Below are positions 32,807-40,367 of a stretch of DNA of 64,000 nt, in pieces; position 1 is the stretch's first letter, and the number at the start of each line of letters is the position of its first letter. The DNA comes from Streptomyces sp. HUAS ZL42. Its GTDB lineage: Bacteria; Actinomycetota; Actinomycetes; Streptomycetales; Streptomycetaceae. The notes below the pieces were generated by a model. The model did not search any database. It was not told the origin of the DNA and saw nothing but the letters and a program-made list of their open reading frames with translations. The position numbers and the translations under genes are program-made. Location: NCBI RefSeq assembly GCF_040782645.1, contig NZ_CP160403.1:5925001-5989000 (forward strand), written 5' to 3'.

Positions 32807-33307
32807 TCACGCCTTCAGGAAGTGCTCCAGCGCCTCCACCACGAACCTGTGGTCCGCCAACTGCGGCAGGCCGCTCACCGTCACCGTGCCGATCACGCCG
32901 ACGCCCTCGACGTTGATCGGGAAGGAGCCGCCGTGGGCCGCGTACACGTCCGGGTCCAGGCGGGAGGACTCCTCGAACGTCGTGCCCTTGGCGCGGAAGC
33001 GAGCGCCGACCAGGTAGGAGGCGGAGCCGTAGCGCTCGACGACGCGGCGCTTGCGGTCGATCCAGGCGTCGTTGTCGGGGGTGGATCCGGCCAGGGCCGC
33101 GTGGAAGAGCTGCTGGCCGGCGCGGTGGATGTCGATGGCGACCGGGGCCTGGCGTTCCCTGGCCAGGTCGACCAGGAGGGAGCCCAGGGCCCAGGCGTCG
33201 TCGTACGTGAACTCGCGGAAGACCAGGCGGCGTTCCTGGGCCTCCAGTTCCTCGATGCTCGGGGTGATCTCGGGGTGGAACTTGGGGGTCAGTTCGTGCG
33301 TGCTCAT
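32807..33307 (-). CDS. UPF0303/heme-degrading-domain (HbpS-like) protein
   Basis: A 166-residue protein; start ATG 33307 overlaps the TGA of the upstream dehydrogenase gene (TGATG), showing an operon. Sequence features are IEELEAQERRLVFREFTYDDAW, PVAIDIHRAGQQLFHAALAGSTPDNDAWIDRKRRVVERYG and AHGGSFPINVEGVGVIGTVTVSGLPQLADH, matching UPF0303, a family related in fold to HbpS/GlcG heme-binding proteins. Whether it binds heme is unknown. Being with a Gfo/Idh/MocA dehydrogenase and a ROK regulator suggests a sugar-related role. Confidence 0.88.
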   Translation of the reverse strand: MSTHELTPKFHPEITPSIEELEAQERRLVFREFTYDDAWALGSLLVDLARERQAPVAIDIHRAGQQLFHAALAGSTPDNDAWIDRKRRVVERYGSASYLVGARFRAKGTTFEESSRLDPDVYAAHGGSFPINVEGVGVIGTVTVSGLPQLADHRFVVEALEHFLKA

Positions 33308-34422
33308 CACAGGTTCACCACCACTCCGTCGTGGGCCGAACGGCGGGCAGCCTCCAGTACGTCGAGCGCGGCAGCCGCCTCCAGGGCGGTCACCGGGTTC
33401 GGCCCGTCGTGCAGGAGAGCCTTCGCCACGGCCGCATAGTAGGCGGGATAGTCGCCGGGCAGGGTGGGTTCGCGGCGGCCGCCGCCGGTCAGCGGGGACT
33501 CTCCCCCAGAGGGGGGACCCCCGGCACCCACACGGCCCCAGAGCTCCTCGGGTTCCGTGCCCCAGCCGGCCGTGGCGGCGGGGCGAGCGCCGTCCCGGAG
33601 CGCCGGCTCCTGCGGGTCCAGGCCGTACTTCACATAGCCCGCCTGCGAGCCCAGGACACGGAAGCGGGGGCCGAGTTGGGCCGTGGTCGCGGAGACGTAC
33701 AGGTGCGAGCGGACTCCGCTCTCGTGCGTGAGCGCGATGAAGGTGTCGTCGTCGGTCTGGGCGCCGGGGCGGCGAATGACCGACTCGGCGTACACCCGTG
33801 TGACGGGGCCGAAGAGGACCAGGGCCTGGTCTACGACATGGCTGCCGAGGTCGTAGAGCAGACCTCCGATCTCTGCCGGGTCACCGGACTCGCGCCAGCC
33901 GCCCTTCGGCTGCGGGCGCCAGCGCTCGAAACGCGATTCAAAGCGCCATACGTCGCCCAGCGCGCCCTCGGCGAGCAGCTTGCGCAGGGTCAGGAAGTCG
34001 TTGTCCCAGCGGCGGTTCTGGAAGACGGAGAGGAGGAGTCCGCGCTCGTCGGCGAGGGCGGCCAGCTCCCGGGCCTCCGCGGCGGTGCCCGCGATGGGCT
34101 TGTCGACCACGACCGGCAGGCCGGCCTCCAGGGCAGCGGTGGCGAGCGGGACGTGTGTCCTGTTCGGGGACGCGACGACCACGAGGTCGAGGTCGGCGGC
34201 GCGGTCCAGCAACTCGTCCGCGGTGGCGGCCACCCGCACGTCCGGGTGGTCGGCGCGGGCCTGCTTCTGCCGCTCCGGGTTCGAGGTGACCACCGTGTCG
34301 AGGGCGAGGTCCTCGGTGTCGGCGATCAGTGGGGCGTGGAAGACGGAGCCGGCGAGGCCGTATCCGACGAGTCCCACGCGGAGGGGGGAGCGGGCGGTTC
34401 CATCCGTCTTGCGTCCAGTCAT
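33307..34422 (-). CDS. Gfo/Idh/MocA family NAD(P)-dependent dehydrogenase
   Basis: A 371-residue oxidoreductase starting ATG 34422. Rossmann dinucleotide motif VGLVGYGLAGSVFHAP, catalytic lysine in VVDKPIAGTAAEAREL (EKP-like), and the second-domain segment GGLLYDLGSHVVDQALVLFG with the Asp/His pair used for catalysis. It may act on a sugar or inositol derivative; the sequence alone does not say which. The divergent ROK regulator at 34479 and a 25-bp palindrome between them suggest sugar-responsive control of this gene and the UPF0303 gene downstream. Confidence 0.93.
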   Translation of the reverse strand: MTGRKTDGTARSPLRVGLVGYGLAGSVFHAPLIADTEDLALDTVVTSNPERQKQARADHPDVRVAATADELLDRAADLDLVVVASPNRTHVPLATAALEAGLPVVVDKPIAGTAAEARELAALADERGLLLSVFQNRRWDNDFLTLRKLLAEGALGDVWRFESRFERWRPQPKGGWRESGDPAEIGGLLYDLGSHVVDQALVLFGPVTRVYAESVIRRPGAQTDDDTFIALTHESGVRSHLYVSATTAQLGPRFRVLGSQAGYVKYGLDPQEPALRDGARPAATAGWGTEPEELWGRVGAGGPPSGGESPLTGGGRREPTLPGDYPAYYAAVAKALLHDGPNPVTALEAAAALDVLEAARRSAHDGVVVNL

Positions 34423-34429
34423 GCCGTCC

Positions 34430-34454
34430 ACTTTCGCAACGCTGTTGCCAAAGT
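34430..34454. promoter_or_regulatory. 25-bp palindrome between dehydrogenase and ROK genes
   Basis: ACTTTCGCAAC-GCT-GTTGCCAAAGT: 11-bp arms with one mismatch, 7 bp upstream of the dehydrogenase ATG and 25 bp upstream of the ROK GTG. Its position and symmetry fit an operator for the ROK repressor. Confidence 0.65.
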
Positions 34455-34478
34455 GCAAGCGGCGGGGAGAATGGGGGC

Positions 34479-35642
34479 GTGGACAGGACGAGGGGTGGCA
34501 CAGCGGGGATGCGGGGCGCGACAGTCGGCGTCAACCTCTTCGCCCTGCGCAGTCACAACACCGCGCTCGTGCTCGACCTGCTGCGTACCGCCGGGGCGGA
34601 GGGCATCAGCCGGCTCGAGCTGGCCGAGCGGACGGGGCTGACCCCGCAGGCCGTCAGCAAGATCACGGCTCGGCTGCGGGAGGACGGGCTGGCCGCGGAG
34701 GCCGGGCGGCGCGCCTCGACGGGCGGCAAGCCGCGGACCGTACTTCGGCTGGTACCGGAGGCGGGGCATGCGGTGGGCGTGCATCTGGACCGGGACGAGC
34801 TGCGGGTCGTGGTCGTCGATCTCGACGGGACCGTGGTGGGAGAGCGATGCGCGGGGCTGGACCTGGGGGCGGGGGCGGGGGCCGTCGTGACCGCGGTGGG
34901 GCGGGAGGTCGAGGGGCTGGTGGGGGAAGCGGTGGGGGTCGCGTCGTCCGACGGGTCGTCGTCACTTGCCGCGGTGGGTTCGCTGCTCGGCGTCGGTGTC
35001 GCGCTTCCGGGGCCGCTCGATCACATCCGGGGGGTGCTGCATCGGGTGACCGGGTTCCCCGAGTGGGACGGTTATCCGCTGCGGGACGCGCTGGCCCAGC
35101 GGTTGGGGGTTCCGGTGGTGGTCGACAAGGACACGAACGCGGCGGTGCTCGGGCTGGCGGTCGCGGGCGAGGGCGGGTCGTTCGCGTATCTGCATCTCGG
35201 TACGGGGCTGGGGGCGGGGCTGGTGATCGGTGGGGTCGTGCACCGGGGGGCGCGGACCGGGGCGGGGGAGTTCGGGCATCAGGTCATCCAGCTGGACGGG
35301 CCTTTGTGTACGTGCGGGAACCGGGGGTGCATCGAGGTGCTGTGTCTGGGTGCGGTGCGGCGTGGGGAACTGGGGGAGGCGGCGCGGGTGTTGGGGGCCG
35401 GGGCGGCGAATCTTGTGGGGCTGCTGGACATCGACGTGGTGTTGCTGGGCGGGCGTACGGTCGCCGCGGCGCCGGAGGTGTTTGTGGGTGGCGTTCGCGC
35501 GGTGTTGGGGGAGCGGGCTCGGCGGGAGGGGAGCGGGGGTGGGGCGGCGTCCGTGCGGGTTGCCTCCGGCGGGGAGCGGGGGGTTGCTGAGGGGGCGGCT
35601 CAGTTGTTGTTGGGGCCGTTGTTCGGGCGGGGGGATGGGTAG
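34479..35642 (+). CDS. ROK-family transcription regulator
   Basis: A 387-residue protein from GTG 34479. N-terminal winged helix: SHNTALVLDLLRTAGAEGIS, RLELAERTGLTPQAVSKITARLREDGLA. Then the ROK sugar-kinase-like domain: GVALPGPLDHIRGVLHRV, YLHLGTGLGAGLVIGG and the zinc motif CTCGNRGCIE. The regulatory domain differs from glucokinases in lacking an obvious full set of phosphate-binding residues, as usual for ROK repressors. It faces the Gfo/Idh/MocA gene over a shared palindrome. The gene is unusually rich in G runs, matching its neighbours. A tandem-repeat tract begins 150 bp after its stop. Confidence 0.93.
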   Translation: MDRTRGGTAGMRGATVGVNLFALRSHNTALVLDLLRTAGAEGISRLELAERTGLTPQAVSKITARLREDGLAAEAGRRASTGGKPRTVLRLVPEAGHAVGVHLDRDELRVVVVDLDGTVVGERCAGLDLGAGAGAVVTAVGREVEGLVGEAVGVASSDGSSSLAAVGSLLGVGVALPGPLDHIRGVLHRVTGFPEWDGYPLRDALAQRLGVPVVVDKDTNAAVLGLAVAGEGGSFAYLHLGTGLGAGLVIGGVVHRGARTGAGEFGHQVIQLDGPLCTCGNRGCIEVLCLGAVRRGELGEAARVLGAGAANLVGLLDIDVVLLGGRTVAAAPEVFVGGVRAVLGERARREGSGGGAASVRVASGGERGVAEGAAQLLLGPLFGRGDG

Positions 35643-35791
35643 GGCGGGTGCGGGTGCGGGTGCGGGTGAGGTGCGTTTGCTGCGGGCGTGGGTGTCTTGT
35701 GCGGGTCGGCTGGTGCTGGCGGGTGGGTTTCGCTTGCCCGCGCCGGCGGGGTGCCGCTGCGCCCACCCGTGCCGCCCCAGCGGCACGACTG

Positions 35792-36030
35792 CCCGCAGCT
35801 ACGCGGGACCGGCTGCCCGCAGCTACGCGGGACCGGCTGCCCGCAGCTACGTGGGATCGGCTGGGCGGGACCGGCGGGCGCAGCTACGTGGGATCGGCTG
35901 GGCGGGGCTGGCTGCTCGTAACGACGTGGGATCGGCTGGGCGGGGCTGGCTGCTCGTAGCGACGTGGGATCGGCTGGGCGGGACCGGCTGCTCGTAGCGA
36001 CGTGGGATCGGCTGGGCGGGGCTGGCTGCT
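35792..36030. repeat. 24-bp and 38-bp tandem-repeat tract
   Basis: Three copies of a 24-bp unit (CCCGCAGCTACGCGGGACCG...) at 35792, 35816 and 35840, then four copies of a related 38-bp unit that shares GTGGGATCGGCTGGGCGGG. Copies at 35917, 35955 and 35993 are spaced exactly 38 bp and differ at a few bases only. The tract lies in the 506-bp gap between the ROK gene and the LAHTG protein, outside any supported gene. All reading frames across it are artefacts. Confidence 0.85.
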
Positions 36031-36148
36031 CGTAGCTGCGGTGGCTGCGGCGGCGTGCGCCGAACGGGTCGTCTCTCACCGCCATTCGTGGACCTCGCCG
36101 GAGTGGCATCGGTCCGCCCCCCTCCCCGCCCGGCAAGCTCACGTGTTC

Positions 36149-36886
36149 ATGCGACTGTGCACGCCTGTGTCTCTCTGCCTCGCCGCAGCCGCCGTTCTGT
36201 TTCCCGGGCCGGCGGTGGCCGACTCCGGGGACGTCTGTGGTGGGTCGGATGGCCGGGATTTTCCTCTGACCGCTCGTATTCACGGCGGGCCCGGCGTCTA
36301 TGAGGCCGGTGGGGGGTTCGGGACCTGGTATCTCGAGCTCGCGAACACCACCGGGCGGGTGTGCAGCGGTGTGCACCCCGTCGTCGTGCTCGTCGACGGC
36401 AAGCGTGCCCTCAAGCCGGCGCAGACGCGGCTGGAGTTCTACGACGGTCCGCGCAGCCACCCCGTCCGGTTCGAGACCACCGACGAGGACGAACTCGTCG
36501 GGGCCTTCGCCGATGAGAAGGATCGTTTCCCCGGGTTCTCCGTCGGCCCCGGCAAGACGCTCTCCGTGAAGGTCCGCCTGGCGCTCACCGCGGACGCCGT
36601 GCCCAATCAGGTCACCGCCATGGCAGCCGTCGTACAGCGTCACGACGACGACGGGGAGTGGGTCGGGCAGTCGAACGCCTACCGATTCGCGGTCAAGGGG
36701 GAGTCGGGCGATCTGCCCGAGTCCGAGCCCAAGTCCGATGCCTCGCCCGCGCCCCGGGACTCCCCGTTCCCCTTCGCCGACGAGCTCGCCCATACCGGCT
36801 TCGCTTCCTCCCGCGGGATCCTGGCCGCCGCCCTCTGCTGCCTCGGCGTGGGTCTCGCGCTGGTGCTGGCCAGGAAGCGCCGCTGA
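36149..36886 (+). CDS. Secreted protein with LAHTG wall-sorting signal
   Basis: A 245-residue exported protein; ATG 36149 (a GTG 6 bp upstream is the alternative). Signal peptide residues 1-25 (LCTPVSLCLAAAAVLFPGPAVA-DS). The mature part is a beta-rich domain (HGGPGVYEAGGGFGTWYLELANTTGRV, VRLALTADAVPNQVTAMAAVVQRHDDDG). The C-terminus is a Pro/Ser linker, LAHTG, a hydrophobic segment and RKRR, a class E sortase signal. It is likely wall-anchored by the sortase at 30913 or another sortase E. Family not recognised. It follows the tandem repeats. Confidence 0.85.
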   Translation: MRLCTPVSLCLAAAAVLFPGPAVADSGDVCGGSDGRDFPLTARIHGGPGVYEAGGGFGTWYLELANTTGRVCSGVHPVVVLVDGKRALKPAQTRLEFYDGPRSHPVRFETTDEDELVGAFADEKDRFPGFSVGPGKTLSVKVRLALTADAVPNQVTAMAAVVQRHDDDGEWVGQSNAYRFAVKGESGDLPESEPKSDASPAPRDSPFPFADELAHTGFASSRGILAAALCCLGVGLALVLARKRR

Positions 36887-36997
36887 TCTCACGTGGAGAG
36901 GCACTGCAAACTGGCCATTCCCTCATGATCCGGCCTCTGTTTAGGCTGGGGGCTCACTCAGCACGGCGTACGTGCGTACGGCAGGGAGACCCAGCAC

Positions 36998-37777
36998 ATG
37001 GCAGACCGCAAGCCCATCGAGTCATGGCTCACCGACATGGACGGTGTGCTCATCCACGAGGGTGTACCGATCCCCGGCGCCGACGCCTTTCTGAAGAAGC
37101 TGCGCGAGTCCGGCAAACCCTTCCTGGTCCTCACCAACAACTCGATCTACACCCCGCGCGATCTGCACGCCAGGCTGTCGCGCATGGGCCTGGACGTGCC
37201 GATCGATCACATCTGGACCTCCGCCCTGGCGACCGCCAAGTTCCTGGACGACCAGCGGCCGGGCGGTTCGGCGTACGTCATAGGTGAGGCGGGCCTGACC
37301 ACCGCGCTGCACGACATCGGCTACATCCTCACCGACCACGAACCCGACTACGTCGTGCTCGGCGAGACCCGGACCTACTCCTTCGAGGCCATGACCAAGG
37401 CCGTACGGCTCATCAACGACGGGGCCCGCTTCATCTGCACCAACCCCGACGAGACGGGGCCGTCGACCGAGGGACCGCTGCCCGCGACCGGCGCGGTGGC
37501 CGCGCTGATCACCAAGGCGACCGGCAAGAGCCCCTACTTCGCGGGCAAGCCGAACCCGCTGATGATGCGCACCGGGCTCAACGCCATCGGCGCCCACTCC
37601 GAGAGCAGCGCGATGATCGGCGACCGCATGGACACCGACGTACTGGCGGGCATGGAGGCCGGGATGCAGACGTTCCTCGTGCTCACCGGGTTGACCCGGC
37701 CCGAGCAGGTCGAGGACTTCCCGTACCGTCCGTCCAAGGTCGTGGACTCCATCGCGGACCTCGTTGATCGAATCTGA
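36998..37777 (+). CDS. HAD-IIA family phosphatase (NagD-like)
   Basis: A 259-residue cytoplasmic HAD hydrolase. Motif I DMDGVLIH (nucleophile Asp with acid/base Asp), motif II in LVLTNNS, the C2 cap domain in the middle, motif III Lys in KPNPLMM and motif IV GDRMDTDVLAGMEAG. NagD-like enzymes dephosphorylate small sugar and nucleotide phosphates; the substrate here is not known. It has ATG 36998 after AGGGAGACC. Confidence 0.95.
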   Translation: MADRKPIESWLTDMDGVLIHEGVPIPGADAFLKKLRESGKPFLVLTNNSIYTPRDLHARLSRMGLDVPIDHIWTSALATAKFLDDQRPGGSAYVIGEAGLTTALHDIGYILTDHEPDYVVLGETRTYSFEAMTKAVRLINDGARFICTNPDETGPSTEGPLPATGAVAALITKATGKSPYFAGKPNPLMMRTGLNAIGAHSESSAMIGDRMDTDVLAGMEAGMQTFLVLTGLTRPEQVEDFPYRPSKVVDSIADLVDRI

Positions 37778-37913
37778 CCAGGGAATGTGAGCGAATCCGG
37801 TCGGGTCCGAAACCTTGCGGTGGAGAAACATGACCCGTACGGAGTAGCGCGGCCCCGCTGAGGATGCGGGGCCCGGTGCCGCGGGGGAGCCTTCTGATAC
37901 CTGGAGGTTCACG

Positions 37914-38447
37914 ATGGGTTCATTGAAAGTCACTCTCTGCGCAGGCGTCGCTCTCATCGCCGCGGCGCTCCCCTCTGCGGCATACGCGACGGACGGACGC
38001 GGTGTCTCGGTGACCCCGTCGACGCCCGCCCCAGGCGCCGACGTCGCGCTCCGGGTGAGCGGCTGTACCAGCAAGACGGCCACCGCGGTCTCGGCGGCGT
38101 TCGTCTCGGACGCCCGTCTGACCGGCTCCGACGGCACGCTCACCGGTGAGACCCGGGTCCGCACCTCGCTGACGGCCGGCGCCTACGTCGTCAAGATCAC
38201 CTGCGCGGACTTCGAGATCAAGGGCAGCGTCACCGTCGTCGAGAAGTCGGCGCTGCCCGTCGTCCCCGCGTCCCCCGTCGCACCCGTTCACGCGGGCGGC
38301 GGCGGTACCGCCCGCCTCGCCTCCGCGGAGGAGGCCCATGTGGAAGGCCCCGGCACCGCCCACGCGGTGACCGGGCTGATCCTCGCCGGGGTCGCGGCGG
38401 TCGCCGTGGCGTTCCGCGGCGCCCGCCGGGGGCGCGGGACGGACTGA
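37914..38447 (+). CDS. Exported membrane-anchored protein next to class F sortase
   Basis: A 177-residue protein from ATG 37914 with GGAGG nine bases upstream. Signal peptide 1-25 (LCAGVALIAAALPSAAYA-TD). The mature part is a beta-sandwich-like domain (TPAPGADVALRVSGC, AYVVKITCADFEIKGSVTVVEK) with two Cys. A C-terminal hydrophobic helix (VTGLILAGVAAVAVAF) is followed by RGARRGRG. No LPxTG or LAxTG is seen before the helix, so it is probably a simple membrane anchor. The class F sortase starts 2 bp after its stop: a conserved two-gene unit in Streptomyces, so functional linkage is likely. Confidence 0.85.
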   Translation: MGSLKVTLCAGVALIAAALPSAAYATDGRGVSVTPSTPAPGADVALRVSGCTSKTATAVSAAFVSDARLTGSDGTLTGETRVRTSLTAGAYVVKITCADFEIKGSVTVVEKSALPVVPASPVAPVHAGGGGTARLASAEEAHVEGPGTAHAVTGLILAGVAAVAVAFRGARRGRGTD

Positions 38448-38449
38448 CC

Positions 38450-39109
38450 ATGTCCGACCGTGAACGCTCCTCGGGACGTCTGCTGACCGGGGTGGCCTGG
38501 GTGGTGCTGCTGCTCGGGCTGTGGCTGTGGGGGCGCGAGGTGACCGACCTGCGGCCCGGGGCGTCCGCGCCGACCACGGGCGACATGGCGGCGGTCGGAC
38601 GGCCGCCGGACGCGGAACTTCCCCCCGCCGCCGAGCCGCTCGGGGACGCGCTGCCGCAGCGCCTCGACATCCCCGACCTGAACGTGCAGGCGCCGGTCGT
38701 GGCCCGCGGGCTGGACCGGCAGGGCGCCATCGATCCGCCGCCCTTCGACCAGGCGGGGGTCGTGGGCTGGTACGGGGCAGGCGTGCGGCCCGGAGCTGCC
38801 GGGACCGCGCTCATGGTGGGGCATGTCGACACCGAGACCCGGCCCGCCGTCTTCTACAAGCTCAGCTCCCTGCAACCGGGCGAGAGGGTGCGGGTGTTCC
38901 GCGACGACGGCAAGGTCGCCGTGTTCACCGTCGACGACATCGAAGTCGTCGGCCGTGACAGCTTCGACGCCCAGCAGGCCTACGGCCCCCGGCAGTCGGG
39001 ACGCGCCGAACTGAGGCTGATCACCTGCGGCGGCACCTTCGACCGGGCGAGCCGCAGCTACACGGCGAACGTGATCGTCTCGGCGTACCTGACGGGGACG
39101 GGTGCGTGA
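38450..39109 (+). CDS. Class F sortase
   Basis: A 219-residue sortase. N-terminal membrane segment (about 11-27), a Pro/Ala-rich linker and a sortase domain (RLDIPDLNVQAPVVARGLDRQGAIDPPPFDQAGVVGWYGAGVRPGAAG, given in part), His in LMVGHVDTETRPAVFYKL and Cys near 192 in LRLITCGGTFD, followed by Arg in ASRSYTANVIV. Class F is defined by the ITCGG block. Physiological substrate unknown; the protein encoded just before it is the first candidate to test. Confidence 0.93.
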   Translation: MSDRERSSGRLLTGVAWVVLLLGLWLWGREVTDLRPGASAPTTGDMAAVGRPPDAELPPAAEPLGDALPQRLDIPDLNVQAPVVARGLDRQGAIDPPPFDQAGVVGWYGAGVRPGAAGTALMVGHVDTETRPAVFYKLSSLQPGERVRVFRDDGKVAVFTVDDIEVVGRDSFDAQQAYGPRQSGRAELRLITCGGTFDRASRSYTANVIVSAYLTGTGA

Positions 39110-39125
39110 GCCCCGCGGCACCTGG

Positions 39126-39165
39126 CCCGGCCGGCGGCACGCTCCCCCCGAAGCCGCCGACCGGG
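39126..39165. terminator. Hairpin after class F sortase
   Basis: CCCGGCCGGCGGC and GCCGCCGACCGGG (12 of 13 paired) around a 14-nt loop, 17 bp after the sortase stop. No T run. Confidence 0.55.
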
Positions 39166-39373
39166 CTGGTCCTCGACCGCGCGTGCGCGGGCTGCGGGAG
39201 TAACCCGGCGACCGGCGCGGGAGGCCGGCGAAGCCACGGTGGGTGAGGAACCGGCCGGGGGCCGGGGCCGTTCGGGAAGACTCTAGAACGGATGTGCGCC
39301 TGGGCCTAGGGGGTTGCTGACGTGGGGTTCCCTCCTTGTGGCCCTACGTCATATCCGCTGGAGGGTACGGGGG

Positions 39374-40138
39374 TTACGAGGGTCCCGGCGCCTCGCCGCG
39401 CAACCCCGCGTCGTCCGCGGTCCGTTCCACGACCGACCGCGCCACCCGGTCCAGCGGCATCCGGCGCCTGCGTGCGTACTGCCGGAGCGCCCTGAACGCT
39501 TCGTCGGCCGCGCAACCCCACCGCTCGGCGAGCATGCCCTTCGCCTGCTCGATGCGGACCCTGCTGGACAGAGCTTCCTGCAACTGCGCGGACAGGGTGC
39601 GGTGCTGTGCGTACGCCCGGTGGTTGTGCAGGCCGACGGCGGCCGCGTCGGCGAGCGACTGGGCCACCACGAGCTCCGCACCCTCGTCAATGGGCGGGGT
39701 TTCGGGCAGGGCGGGCACGAACACATTGAGCGCGCCGAACAGGGTGTCCCGGCGCCGCAGCGGTACCGCGAAGGTCGCCGCGACATCGTGCCGCAGTGCC
39801 CGCTCGGTGAAGTCCGGCCAGCGGGAGTCCGCGTGGGCGGCCCGGATGGAGACCGGTGGCACGGGTCTTCCCGTGCTGTAGCTGTCCAGGCAGGGGCCGC
39901 CGCCGTGCTGGGCCTCCAGCAGGTCCAGCGCCACCTCCTGCCGGTGGCTGCTCCCGGCCAGCGACACCGTCTCGCCGCCGTCGATCAGCATGATCCCGGC
40001 CGCCCGCGCGGCGAGCAGTTCCACGCAGTGGTCCAGGACGCGTCGGAGGTGGGCCGCGGTGTCGAAGTCGTCGGTCACGGTGTCCGCCGCCTCCACCAGT
40101 GCCGCCGCCAGCCGGATCTCCCGGGTGGAGTGCCGCAT
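39374..40138 (-). CDS. GAF-ANTAR RNA-binding antitermination regulator
   Basis: A 254-residue cytoplasmic protein, ATG 40138 with GGAGGAAAC upstream. Residues about 20-170 form a GAF domain (HCVELLAARAAGIMLIDGGETVSLAG, ADSRWPDFTERALRHDVAATFAVPLRRRDTLFGALNVFV). The C-terminus is ANTAR: LSSRVRIEQAKGMLAERWGCAADEAFRALRQYARRRRMPLDRVARSVV, including the conserved EQAKG. ANTAR proteins bind paired hexaloop RNA hairpins to suppress termination; the GAF part senses a small ligand. No adjacent target was identified. Confidence 0.94.
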   Translation of the reverse strand: MRHSTREIRLAAALVEAADTVTDDFDTAAHLRRVLDHCVELLAARAAGIMLIDGGETVSLAGSSHRQEVALDLLEAQHGGGPCLDSYSTGRPVPPVSIRAAHADSRWPDFTERALRHDVAATFAVPLRRRDTLFGALNVFVPALPETPPIDEGAELVVAQSLADAAAVGLHNHRAYAQHRTLSAQLQEALSSRVRIEQAKGMLAERWGCAADEAFRALRQYARRRRMPLDRVARSVVERTADDAGLRGEAPGPS

Positions 40139-40367
40139 GACCACCGTTTCCTCCCTCCCGTTGCGCCTTCCGCACCCCTCCACGCGCGCACCTACCGTTC
40201 CTGTGGACTGAGTAGTCCGGTCGCCTGTCGGCGACACCCTGTGGGCGCGAAAATCGGTCTGTGGCCGTCCGGCGGACGTCGTTTCTGCTTGGTGCGTTCC
40301 GAGCCTGTGACTGAGTAGGACGCTGGGGGTCCATCGACAGGCACCCCGATGTGTTGCTGCGAGCACG
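40139..40367. other. Intergenic stretch between ANTAR gene and IS element
   Basis: Holds the promoter region of the ANTAR gene. GACTGAGTAG occurs twice in slightly different contexts (CTGTGGACTGAGTAG at 40201 and CTGTGACTGAGTAG at 40305), about 104 bp apart, which may mark an old insertion site or regulatory repeat. No ORF with coding character. Confidence 0.5.

Noticed and set aside
35792..36030. CRISPR array
   Set aside because: Units are directly adjacent with no unique spacers and there are no cas genes.
35600..36904. A long minus-strand frame across the tandem repeats
   Set aside because: The repeats keep all frames open; peptide is a repetitive artefact overlapping the supported secreted-protein gene.
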